Origin: Lactifluus volemus
Lineage: Eukaryota > Basidiomycota > Agaricomycetes > Russulales > Russulaceae
Length of the DNA: 52,480 nucleotides
Direction: 5' to 3'
Assembly: GCA_022376515.1 (NCBI GenBank)
Contig: WTXI01000254.1
Coordinates: forward strand, 1-52,480
Positions 1-10,566 of the stretch are shown in pieces; positions within the stretch are counted from its first letter, which is position 1, and the number at the start of each line of letters is the position of its first letter. The notes under the pieces were generated by a model. The model ran no database searches and was not told the origin of the DNA. It saw nothing but the letters and a program-made list of their open reading frames with translations. Made by a program: the position numbers and the translations under genes.

Positions 1-7
1 ATTTTTT

Positions 8-44
8 CCTTTGAACTGGGGTCGAACCAGCATCCTTGGGATGG
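8..44 (-). pseudogene. 3' half of a tRNA-Tyr-like gene (fragment)
   Basis: On the minus strand this piece matches the variable loop, T arm and 3' acceptor strand of the full-length tRNA-Tyr-like gene at 719-806, including a GGTTCGACCCC B box. Beyond about 44 the similarity stops: there is no anticodon arm, D arm or 5' acceptor strand. It is a truncated, non-functional member of the local tRNA-Tyr cluster. The window starts here, so further copies may lie outside. Confidence 0.6.
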
Positions 45-441
45 CTAAATGATCTGTTACTGTTGTACTGACAGGCTTAATGACATGAAATTTGCTTATT
101 GTACGACATCCATACTACGTTGGCTATCATGAAATGAAATCGAGCACGCTATAATACATCGACTGATGTGGCTAGTTTGGAACGTAACGTAATGTAAGAC
201 GTCAAAGAGCCGCCGCTCTCTGTCACAGCAAGGTCAGATATCGGAGGCCTTGCCAACCAGAGCAGCTGGATCGGAATTCGATGGCCCAAAAACAGGTTTG
301 GATGCTTTATAAATTGGCTTGGTGTGTCGCGGACATGCCAGTGCTCAGCGAAGCATCAATATTACCTCTCCACTAGCGCCCGGGCTGCCAGTCTGAAGAA
401 AACAACTGATTCTCCCCAATTTGGATAGAGAGAAAAGACTT

Positions 442-526
442 CCTTGGGACTGGAATCGAACCAGCAACCTTGGATATCGCAGAATTCTGTTATAGTCCCA
501 TGCTCTTCCAGTTGAGCTACCGAAGG
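442..526 (-). pseudogene. Degenerate tRNA-Tyr-like gene with intron
   Basis: Full-length relative of the copy at 719-806. It keeps the CCTTCGG 5' acceptor strand, the A box (TAGCTCAACTGG), the CTATAA anticodon-loop start, an intron-like insertion and a B box. Two defects suggest it is dead or weak: a C-C mismatch in the acceptor stem (3' strand CCCAAGG), and loss of one C in the 3' anticodon-stem strand (TCCA instead of TCCCA). Flanking sequence on both sides is also shared with the next copy, so the duplicated unit is larger than the tRNA itself, roughly 200 bp. Confidence 0.65.
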
Positions 527-718
527 TTGACTATCCATTCAGTGGCATGCATGATAGTACGCTGGTTGAGTAGACATCTTAAATTTCGGCTTGATATATT
601 GCGCAAATGTCCGTTGCAAATATCCATGATGTTACTGCCTTTCATCGTCGGGTTGCCAGTGTAAAAAAAATACGCAGCACTGACGATTCTCTCCATTTTG
701 GCAGAGAGAAAAAGATTT

Positions 719-806
719 CCTTCGGACTGGAGTCGAACCAGCAACCTTGGGATATCACAGAATGTTCTGTTATAGTCCCATGCTCTTCCAGCTGAGCTAC
801 CGAAGG
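719..806 (-). tRNA. tRNA-Tyr-like gene, intron-containing, apparent anticodon AUA
   Basis: Read on the minus strand it folds as a complete cloverleaf: acceptor CCTTCGG/CCGAAGG with the C1-G72 pair typical of eukaryotic tRNA-Tyr, D arm GCTC/GAGC, anticodon stem TGGGA/TCCCA, T arm GCTGG/CCAGT. The Pol III A box (TAGCTCAGCTGG) and B box (GGTTCGACTCC) are intact. The anticodon loop starts CTATAA and continues into an insertion of about 16 nt before the final loop A, which is the position of the obligatory eukaryotic tRNA-Tyr intron (after base 37). Removing it gives loop CTATAAA and anticodon AUA, not the usual GUA. AUA would still read the Tyr codon UAU. It may be functional, or a pseudogene that lost the wobble G. 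The identity rests on my manual fold. Confidence 0.7.
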
Positions 807-808
807 TT

Positions 809-3659
809 GACTACATTACCGTGGCATGCGTGATGGCGCGTATGGTCGTCAAGAGGTCGTGTATGATGGGCGATGTCCTACGTGGCTATGGAGATCGATA
901 GGACGAGCCACGTGGCCACTGATGGGTGTCAGCCAAGACACCTTGTCGAATTGGGCAGATAGACATCGTCGAAGTTGCCACTTGGTCAGGGCCCAGATGC
1001 AAGAGGCAGCGCGCGAGAGGACGTGAAGAATATTAGCTAGAAGCACTTCATGATGCAGGTGGAGGCATGGGCGCCGAGGCAGCGCACTGCAGTCCTTGAA
1101 CGTGGGGAAGAGGAGGAACAAGAAAGACACTCCAGGCTATGGTCTGGCAAATTTGGGGGACAGCGACGAACTGTCCGAGTCTCTGCGTTTGTGTAGCCCA
1201 TATGTGGAAGAAAGCCCTTCAGTTCCCGATAATACACGTGATGCCCATGGCTTGTAATTATTTGAGCCAAATGGCGTCACAACGCACAGGATCACAACTT
1301 CGTGGCGCCCCGGTCATCTAGGATCATTGAGGGAGCACCGAAGATCAGGACATATGAGGAAGGAGAGAGAAACAGAGCAAGCGAAACCCGTGGAGTTGTA
1401 ATTTTGAGAGAAGCGACCAAAGACTCGGACTTGCACTGCGGTTCAAGTTGTTGATGATGGCTGGTCGGCCCGAGGCAGCGACAGGAGGCTCACTTTGAAA
1501 CGCAGGTGAACATAGGCCCTCATGAACAGCACGCGGTAGGAAACAACGCTTACGAGAAGGTGGAACTCGAAAGGCGCGACCAAGTCCCATTCAAATTCTT
1601 CTTGAAACGCTAACAGTTACGTACGATGACCCGTATGGGGTTGAGAACCTCTCGCCCGAGGCCGCGGGCATCACACAGAGCGACGGCGACGGCGACTCGG
1701 ACTAGTAAATAGGTGACCCACCTTAAGCCGCTGAGGGACTCCGACCAATTACGTCCAAATGCCCATTCGATAGCAGTCCGGGTTCGGTCCGGGGGTGCTG
1801 GCGGTCTGTTAGACAAATGGGTTACTCACTTGTCCCTGTCCTTTCTGTTTACTGCACGTTCACGTGATTGGGCGGAGACCAGAGTAATCTTCCAATCGTC
1901 TTCAAGTTTTACATGAACATAGCACATAATCGGATTGAGGATTGGGGATCAGTTCGGTGACAGTTCCGGTGAGGCCATCACGATGCTGATATCCCCTCAG
2001 GTTGTTGGTTGAACAGATGCTCTAGGAGTGGCTTTCCTGGACTTGCGAGTGTATGCACTCCTCCAAGCTGCCTGCGCAACCACCGCTTCGAAGGTCCATC
2101 CGAATCTTACTGAGGATATTCCCACGTCCTGTCTGTTAAAAACTTTTCATGACTGCAAAGCTCTCTGCAGGGCGATAACGACACACCTTTGCATTGCTTG
2201 GGACACTCGGACTTCAAATTGCTGGTGGTGTCAACGATAAGCCGGGTCCATGATCCAGTTCTTCTATTGCAGACTCCCTATAGGTTAGGCAGCTTCCAGA
2301 AGAGCTTCGTGTTTTCAGTTCGGACCGACACTGCATGACTAGTAGTCCTCCGATTTGTCGCTTAATCTAATCCTCCAGACTTTGCGTTAAACCTGATTGC
2401 CGGTGGATGTCAACTACTTGAGCTGACTGATTTCGTTTCTTGCACATACACGTCAACAGGGCCCCGCTTGAGAGTAGAATGCGCGGATGGGAAGTTGATG
2501 TTGCAGAATGAGACGTACCACGCGTTTTGGAGAAGGCCGCGATATTCTCGGGACCCGCCGAATACGACGGACATCTGCTCCGGTCAATCAAAAGAGCCGT
2601 GTGGCAGTGATCCATTGAGCGCGGTGTCACACATAGCGCAAACGTGTTGAAAGGCTTTGGCCATGCACAAGCACAGGAAACATGCTATGACCCACGCTCG
2701 CAGCACGAGGGAATGGCACCGTCCAAATTTCAAATTTGACATTCAGGCACGCCAACCAATTCATCTCACAATCTCCGACCTATGCTGTTTATCGGAAGGA
2801 CCAGGCTGCAGCACGCTTATAGTTATCGCATTTGGTTCTCCTTTGCATCGACAGGGAATGCTGGGTCGCTCAGGGTGTGAAAAAGTAGAACCTATATGAG
2901 TGGCATTGATCAGCTCGATCAGCGTCCAATTGGGCACGCGACCGCACGCAACTTTGATTTGGCGAAAGCTGTCAGGCACACGAAGAGTTTGGGAAATGTG
3001 TGGGAGGTGCGTACAGTCGACTCCCTCATAACCCATAACCATAGCAATCTGTGGAACCTGGTATGAGTTATGAAGGAGTCAACTGCATTCGAGTAACCAA
3101 GTCATACTGTACATGTGCAGATCAAAGAAAAAATTTACCGGCTAAATTCATTGTCTATTCCGATAATTCCCGCCGCTTCTATCGACCAGACGCCCGTAGA
3201 GCGTACTTAATACATACGTTTGTAATGAACATACATGCATTCTTGATCGTGGCGAAAGTCGTGTCCGCAGCTCCTTTCACATGTATTTTGGGGAGAGTTC
3301 TCCTTGCATGCCCACGCTTAGGGGAAAAGCATGGAGATCCTCTTCACCAGGAAAGTGGGGGTAGGCGTGTGATCTCTTAGTGGGATGTTGGGAGATCGGA
3401 GCCTATCGGAGCGAGCGGAGAGCGATGACGGCATGGAAAGATTGAGCTTGCGCATGAGCTGACACATGCACATCGGGCGATGCCCGAAATAAACTGTTGG
3501 GTGTCTGAGGCAGGTGCATGTGCTACCTTTCTGGTTACGATGCGGTGTATTCACTAAGCTTGTTGTTTGTTGTGGAGAACTCGTGGTGCCAATGATAAGT
3601 TGCTACATTCGAGAAGCTCCTAAGCGCGTGTTCCATTACACACCCACACCCATTCCAAT
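809..3659. other. Intergenic stretch, no gene recognised
   Basis: Only short unrelated open frames occur here, none with a recognisable domain, convincing splice structure or shared family motif. A short inverted repeat lies at 3014-3083 and is listed separately. Confidence 0.6.
3014..3083. repeat. Short imperfect inverted repeat (hairpin)
   Basis: The left arm (3014-3036, AGTCGACTCCCTCATAACCC) and the right arm (3063-3083, read in reverse complement as AGTTGACTCCTTCATAACTC) match with a few mismatches around a spacer of about 26 bp. It could be a small MITE remnant or a chance hairpin. No target-site duplication is visible. Confidence 0.45.
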
Positions 3660-3666
3660 CTTTCCG

Positions 3667-3673
3667 TATATAA
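3667..3673 (+). promoter_or_regulatory. TATA box of the hypothetical gene at 3789
   Basis: TATATAA lies 116 bp upstream of the proposed ATG, in a pyrimidine-rich context that fits a fungal core promoter. Confidence 0.45.
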
Positions 3674-3788
3674 GCCGTCCTTCCCAATCACAAGGGCGCT
3701 CGAGCCAAACGCCTTTGGGTGCCCCTCTTTATCCAATTCTCATAAAGGCACTCTCACCGTCCCCAGCCTGCGAGATTTTCATCCCGAC

Positions 3789-4293
3789 ATGACTACCGTG
3801 TTGCACGCGACATGTCCCCCCTCCTCTACCTCATCGCCATCTTCCTCTCCGTCGTCACCCCCTGATATAATGCCACGAAAATTCGCGCTTGCACAAGTGC
3901 ACGATGGTGTCTGTCTCGTGCAGGGTGAGTAGTCCATTGCCCCAGCTCTGTTTGCCTTTTTGACGCACTCTTCTGACTGCCACTCACGTTCAAGTGTGCT
4001 CCTCGCTCGCCCGTGAAGGTTTCCATTCCGCGCTCACCGCGGTCGAAGCTGAAATCTATGCGCACGAATTTATCACCATATTCAGATACTCGCATCCGGC
4101 CGTGCTTCATCCATCGGACATACGGATACTGGAGTGGCTCGATGAGCAGAGCGTGTTGGATGAGGCAGACAAAGGCACCGTCTTCCTTGCACGGGATGTC
4201 ATGGAGCGCCTGCGACGGCTTACGGACCGGCGGTGGTCGATAGGGTCAACCACTTCGGTCCCGCGGTCCCGCGGAGGAAGACGGACGTCTTGA
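3789..4293 (+). CDS. Small hypothetical protein, 144 aa, two exons
   Basis: Proposed exons are 3789-3924 and 3995-4293. The 70-nt intron has a GTGAGT donor and a CTGAC branch-like site, and the frame is preserved across the junction. The first 27 residues are Ser/Pro/Thr-rich and probably disordered. From about residue 28 (MPRKFALAQVHDGVCLV) to residue 130 the sequence is mixed and looks folded, with hydrophobic and acidic stretches such as EIYAHEFITIFRYSHP and DIRILEWLDEQSVLDE; the C-terminus is Arg/Ser-rich. I do not recognise a family. A TATA box upstream, a consensus splice donor and the protein-like composition argue for a real gene in an otherwise empty region. An alternative is that MPRKFAL is the true start. 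Confidence 0.55.
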
Positions 4294-7200
4294 TCCCCGA
4301 TCCCCCTCCCCCTCCCCAGCGGGTCCGTTTAGTGGTCTGTTTCATTTACGTATTGGAATCCAGTTTTGTGCCGGTTGTACTTGTACTGTATCTGCTGCCT
4401 CCGAATAACTTACATTCGTATTTTTTACGTAGAAAAGGAATCTTAACTTCCTCACCTGAAATATGGAAACACGAACGAACGGAATTCGTTGGTACTTCTA
4501 CTTCCTGTTACGCGAAAGCGAATAATCATCGGACCAGGATGCCTTGTGCCACTGATACCATGGTCGCACCATCGCCCCCGAGAATTTGCGGATGAAATCA
4601 TCGTGTCACCAAAGAGCTTGGCCCCAACATAACACATGACTTCAAAGACTAGAAGTAGACATAGATTTTTCATGTTACACGTCATTATGCGTCATCAATT
4701 ACTGGCCACCTCTGGGCTTTAACTAATTTGGAAGAATTCGTGGAGCTGCGTTCCGATAAACAAACCCTTAAAAGATGGCAGCCATCTACGGACTTGCTAT
4801 TCAACAACGTAGTGTGCTCGTCCAATAAACTCAACGTCGCATGTGAGGCACGGATTGTCAGCTCTTGTACAACTTAACCAAGTGCCTATGATATCCACAA
4901 CGTAAAAACGGAATCTACCCAGCTCAGTCTTCGGGAGTGTTGTTCAATGCGTCTTAAGTGATGGCATGTACCCACCCGCCAGCAAATTGCCATTTAGTCA
5001 GGGCAGCCGCGATGTGTGCGATGGTTTGCCAGTACCGGGTGCTCCTGTTCCCTAGGGGACGTGACGTCGTTGCGTAGCCCTTGGGGGATCCAGTCATTTC
5101 GTCCATCTCTTTTGTTATTTGATAAGAGCAAGCGTTTACTTGGCTAGGTTGTGAATCGGGCTTGTGTTGGACACTGTCGCCGTTCCAAATCCTTAGACAC
5201 GGCAAACACTTAGGGAATCATGAATCAAATAAAACTTCACAAAAACGACTCTCGATTTCTGTATCAATGTATATCGCCAGAAGTAGTCGGAAAGGCATAT
5301 ATAACGCACGATAAAGAGATCGGGGATGATGTCTCCTGTTCCTGCTCCAGAAATTCTATCCGCCGAATTTAGTGTTGAAGTCCATATCGTCCGTATGAGG
5401 CAGAATCCTGGGTGCCCGGTGCGAGAGTTGCAAACGCGGTTTGTTCCTGTTCAAGAAAAGCGGCTTTAAAGCCAAACACTAGTACAGTACGTGGTATGCG
5501 GGAGGGAGGGATATACTTTTGGTTGAAAGGTATTAACGTGATCCGCTTTTGCTTGCTGATCCAAACCAAACCTGAGTTCGCCCGTGGGACGGAAGCAGAT
5601 ACTTCCCGTGAACCAGCAACAGAGAACGTGTGTCGGGGACTCGGAGGATGCGCTTGCAGAGAGAAAGGGCATCACAGGATCAACAAGCTCGACAGATGGC
5701 ACGCATGAGGCTTACATAATAGAGGCACCTGAGCTGCTCTGCTTGTCCCCGGAAAATATTTGTCTACAAGACTCGCGAGGTCCAATATTACGTCGGAAGT
5801 CCTTCTTCTTCGGGCACCCAGTGCGCGAGGACGCGGTCAGGGTAATGTACTGGGAAGCTGCATCGTCGGGGTATTGCCAGTGTTCACCTTTAGACTTCAC
5901 GATGATCCGAGTTCAAGATAAAAACAACCAATCAGACTCAAGGCAAGGCGAAAATACCGACGTGTTGTGGTTTTATTGGCCATGTAAATTGGGGAAGCAT
6001 TGGGTCAAAGATGAACCGTCGCGGCACATGCGCGGACAAAGCATTCAGGCACTTAACACAAGACAAGCAGCGGTAATACTCAAGTTCACCGGTCGCCGAG
6101 AGTAAAGGCGCGCAGGTGTGTATATTTAACCGCGACGTTCCTATGGAAAGTTTTTTTTTAGTGTTGTTGACAAAGTAGAAGGCAGGAACGGTGCCAAGTC
6201 AGCTGATTCAACTGACGGAGCGCGGGGAGCCGTCTTTGAGGTTCATCGGTCAAATTACAAGTTTGTGCAAGCTGCAGAGAATGTGGCGTCGTCCTGTACT
6301 GGGTATACCGCACCGGGATTGAGGTGACTATATACTACGCACAGTGTATAATGCATTCTGTAGGGAATTTCTCTGGACCGTATGAACGTGTTAAGGTATA
6401 GTACTCGTCTCCTTATCTCAGTTGCTTGCATTCCGTCTCGATCACACCCTAATAACACTGACCATATCGGCAGATTCTGATTTCGAACCTTCCATGATCA
6501 ACATATAGGAGACAAGGAGCACACATATGATACAACCTGGAATAGGTTGTTCTGAAAATTTACCACGATAGCCGTGAGCCGTGAGGCAGTCGTGAGGCTG
6601 CGCGCCGTGCGGGTAAGTGAGGATCGTGCGTCGCCAAGGGGAGGTTGGACACGCATGTGCTTGATCGTATTTCCAACCGTCCCACCTTCCATCTACGACT
6701 TCTTCTTTCCATACCTTCCTTCTTATTCGGCGCAAGGTGTAGAATGCGCTGGCATGTCGGGACCGCGCGTTGACCCCTCTCTGGTTTCGAGAACAGTGGC
6801 GCGCGACTTCTTCCCCTGACACCTCCTATCTCTATCTTTGCACCCCTCTCCGTACATCCGCCCCCCGCCAAACGTTCACGCTCTACACGGCGCACGCCCT
6901 CTACTATCCTGCCATTTCAAGACGGCGTTAGCTTATCTCAAATTGGCAGGATGGTGAACCTCAATTCAAGGTGTGCATTGGTGGTCTAAGTCAGGGTCTA
7001 GGTCTATGCCCTGCATCGTGGTTGGGACACGCGTGCCTGTAATTGGTATATCAGCCGATTTAGGTGCTCCCTTTGTATCTACTCTGTCTGCTTGGGGACT
7101 TTTGAGAAGCCCAGACGGGGAGATGCCAACGCTCTATGCAAGTACACTGGACTTATCTGACTTTTCTCGGTGTCAAAACTCCTTGTGGCAAGCTTGCACT

Positions 7201-9213
7201 ACATAATTTACATTTGCACGTATAAGCCGCGGATTCCCCCTCATGGAGATATCTATTCCTACCACGGGCGCAGCGTATTTTTGGAGCGAACTTGAAGATG
7301 TGGCTTGAGGTGTTTGGTTGGTCGTACTTCTGTGACAAGGCGTACTCGCGCTGTTGTGGTTTCCGCAAAACTATGGCGTCTCTTACTATTCTGCGCATGA
7401 ATGTCGGTGGCACACCATTTCCTCTGCTAATGTCATCGTCCTTAAGCTCCATAATGCACTCTGAAGATAAAGGTTATTGAAGAGTCAACAATCTCTTGTC
7501 TTCAGAGCTCATCCCTAGATCAGCCTGCATGTCATACAGCTGAACCTTTAGCCAAGGGCTCTTCTAGTAGTACGGGCAATTTATGCTTTTCACTGGTCTG
7601 GCACAACAGAAACCTTTCCGGATTAGGAACCTCCTAGAAAGGCTAGTCGTAACAACTCGGACATGTCTGCACCTGCCTGCCTATTTCCATGAGGCAGCCA
7701 CCCGACGTCATCACCGCGCAAAGACATGCTAAGCGGTAGTCATCCAAATTCCGCTTGAGCTTCACCAGGTGCATGAGGATCTGTATTGCCTTCGCTACTT
7801 GTTGTTTTTCCCGGCGGTTTCAAAGTGTAGTTACTCTGGGCGCAGTGTGGCACGGGGCAACTCTGACCCAAGTTTCCTCAAACGCTACCAGGTGTTCCCA
7901 CCCTCTCCACCTATTTCTCGATTTTTAGTCTCATGGCTGTGATAATGACTTCATTCATTTCTGCTTCCGGTCGCAGTTGCCGAATGGAATGAACGATCCG
8001 ACCATGCCGTGGTTGACATTTGGAGTTCGTGTCGAGTTTATTGCCTCGTGTTTCGTGTGCTGATACACGTGCCCCTTTTTTTGCATCATTCACTGACTTG
8101 CAGCAGCTCCTGGTGCCCACTTTCGCTCAGCGAAGAACCTCGCGGACCATTCCATCGTTGCGCCTGGGTTGATTGATCCACGGACGATGAGTGTGTGGGC
8201 CTAGACCTCCGCCACTTGACCCTTCTACGGACTTTGTAGCATTTGGAGTAACCCAGAACCAGCCTACACGAGGGGCACAGGCTATGCATCATGTTCACGC
8301 CATTCCCCGCTGTCATGGAACTTTTTTCCCTCAAATTTAAACCATGCGCCGTGGGTATAGAACCCTACGTGGCAGGCTTTCTCATGTACTGCAAGGACTA
8401 CTATTATCGAAAATGGGTGGTGGAGCGACGGTGCTTGGCAGGTGATAATGATAATTGGATGGAGAGGAAAGGTGTAAATGGGTGCGGCCGATTGCACTGG
8501 CTTCATAGTTATAGTGTCTTTGGTTCGATGGAACCTTTACGGCTGCTCTGCGTTTCACACCATTGAGTCATGTGTTGTCGATGAGGACAGCTTGCTTACA
8601 CAAACCTTACTCGATTAGCAAAGAGTATTCGCGTAGAATATAACTGAAACGCCAGGGCAGCCTGAGGGCAATCGATAGAGAAATCGGAACATTGATTCTG
8701 ATTCAAGCCAAAATGAAATGATTTACCCTGGCCCTGCGCCCACCTATTAAGAACAGGGAAGTCACTCACACACCCCAGTTGTTGTCAATGGTTGCGGCAC
8801 CTTGGCCCGGGGTGATTGTTTTTAGCTCATCTGATAGCACGATTTAGAAGTAAATGCGATGGTTATCAGACTATCTAGTACTTAAGCTCTTAGGGAGCAA
8901 GAGAGGCGAGCTCAAGGAAGACTTGCACTTCCCCTACACAGTCGGAGCTTACAGGGGCTCAAAACGGAGCGCTGGGACTCGGAGGCCGCGTCGAAATGGA
9001 ATGAGTTCGGGTGGGTGCCAAAGGGGGTTGCTGTGCAAGGTTACTGTAATTCGTGTCGGGGGTTGGTTTGACAGATAGGAAAAGGCGAGTCACGGTACTC
9101 ATGTTTGCCATGAGGTGATGAGATGTCCGATTGTGGTGCCACTGGCACTCGACTCGCTCAGGCACTCACAACACGCTCACTCACTCTCGTCTCGTCATTC
9201 CTTCACTCGGCCC
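4294..9213. other. Intergenic stretch, no gene recognised
   Basis: The longest open frame (5584-6105, 173 codons) starts at GTG rather than ATG, has no domain I recognise and no supporting promoter or splice sites. All other frames here are short. I see no transposase, reverse transcriptase or RNA gene, although a decayed element could be hidden. Confidence 0.55.
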
Positions 9214-9220
9214 TATAAAG
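9214..9220 (+). promoter_or_regulatory. TATA box of the coiled-coil gene at 9409
   Basis: TATAAAG in the context CCCTATAAAGGCCC. It is 195 bp upstream of the chosen ATG, with a CT-rich leader between. This position implies that transcription starts near 9245, so the in-frame codons before 9409 are untranslated leader. Confidence 0.6.
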
Positions 9221-9408
9221 GCCCTCTATCCCCCGCCTCCCCCGATAAGCCCAATCGTGTCTCGCAGTACTCCTCTCAACGAGCTGGTCCACCCTCTCTC
9301 TCCCATCTTGAGCTACTGCGTTTTCACTTTTGTTCCCATCTCGCTTATCGGCCGACGGCCTCACTTTTTTTTTTTCCATCCCCCTTCACCTCCCTCAATT
9401 CACGACCA

Positions 9409-10566
9409 ATGATCACTTACGCACACAGGCTGGTCCAGCAACCCACAGTAGTACCGTCTGTCTATGAACGTACACCATTGTCTACATCATCGTCAGCCCC
9501 ACTTCGTACCCCATCACTTCACCCATCCCCAAAATCACTGTCCATTCCCACGCGCCCCCATCAAAATTCGTCACAGCCCATTCCCCCACTCTGTGAGCCA
9601 TGGGTGGATGCACTCAAAGACGACATTGAAGCCGAGTTCAGCCTTTCCGTCGTCGACGACATCAAGGCGGCGAAGGACGCCTCGCTCACTGCTGCGACTA
9701 CAGCGGAAGAACGGGCGGCTATCCAACGCGAGTATGATGAGAGCATGGCTGACATACGGGCCCAGGCCCGCATCGAGTTCCAGCGCCGGGTCGAGGCTGA
9801 ACGTGAACGTCGCCTACTCGGCAATTTTGATGGCAAGGATGCACTCATCGCAGAGCAGCACACTATCATGGAGAGCATTGTTCGTGACAGAGAAGCACCC
9901 CAGTCTGTTGCAACCAGTGCTCCCCGCCCCCAAATGCCACTCCAGGCGCCAGTGCAGCCGCATGCCCATGTCTCACGACCTTCGCAACCTATTCCTATTC
10001 CGATGCAACGCAGCAATTCGCGGAATGGTGCACCCTGGAGCTCCGCGAGCGCTCGCTCCATCTCCTCTGGAAATGCTTCCTCTTCATCGTCATCATCACG
10101 TCCCTTCCCCAGAGCACGCCGTGACTCTACCCAACATTCCTTGAGCCGACTCCCTCCACCCCCGGCTGCCTCACCTGCGACTTCAGTTTCTTCTGCCTCG
10201 AGCCCATCGGAGCCTTCATCATCCCATAGCTCCTCCTCAGCGAGCGCCCAGATGGAACGGCACTACAGAGAGCACCAGATGGCAGCGCAAAAGCGGGAGG
10301 AGGAAATCAAGAGGAAGGAGGCCCTTGTTCGCCGCCACGTAGAGGAAGCCCGTCGACGGGAGGAGGCTGCAGCCCGCTATGAGGAAGATGCAAGGCAGAA
10401 GAATGAGGAAGCAACACGGCGGGTGCGCGAAGCTGAGCTGTTTGAGCACCGTGTCCGCAGCCTGGAGGCAGGGCCCCCACGCACACGTACACAGAGCGCC
10501 TCCGTGGCCCCGCGGCTTGGCAGAGCGTTCTCCAAAGAGGCATGGCAGCAGCACAAACAGCAGTGA
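9409..10566 (+). CDS. Coiled-coil hypothetical protein, 385 aa, single exon
   Basis: The frame is open further upstream, but the TATA box at 9214 and the CT-rich leader favour the ATG at 9409. Layout: a Ser/Pro-rich N-terminus of about 60 residues, a charged Ala/Glu/Arg helical block (about residues 65-160, with EERAAIQREYDESMADIRAQ), a long Ser/Pro-rich linker with runs of Ser (about 165-280), then a second strong coiled coil (about 283-350, MERHYREHQMAAQKREEE onward) and a short basic tail. No catalytic motif is visible. The helical blocks and TATA-plus-leader layout resemble the gene at 41145, but the NFKBIL1-like C-terminal domain found there is absent. It may therefore be a truncated relative or simply another low-complexity coiled-coil protein. 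Function unknown. Confidence 0.7.
   Translation: MITYAHRLVQQPTVVPSVYERTPLSTSSSAPLRTPSLHPSPKSLSIPTRPHQNSSQPIPPLCEPWVDALKDDIEAEFSLSVVDDIKAAKDASLTAATTAEERAAIQREYDESMADIRAQARIEFQRRVEAERERRLLGNFDGKDALIAEQHTIMESIVRDREAPQSVATSAPRPQMPLQAPVQPHAHVSRPSQPIPIPMQRSNSRNGAPWSSASARSISSGNASSSSSSSRPFPRARRDSTQHSLSRLPPPPAASPATSVSSASSPSEPSSSHSSSSASAQMERHYREHQMAAQKREEEIKRKEALVRRHVEEARRREEAAARYEEDARQKNEEATRRVREAELFEHRVRSLEAGPPRTRTQSASVAPRLGRAFSKEAWQQHKQQ

Noticed and set aside
5584..6105. 173-codon open frame in the left desert
   Set aside because: No ATG start, promoter, splice sites or recognisable motif. Frames of this length occur by chance in 9 kb of non-AT-rich DNA.
9115..9408. In-frame upstream extension of the coiled-coil protein
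   Set aside because: The TATA box at 9214 lies inside it, so this part precedes or forms the leader, and the residues look like a translated CT-rich leader.
9561..10061. 166-codon frame antisense to the coiled-coil protein
   Set aside because: It is a shadow of the real frame with typical reversed-codon composition.
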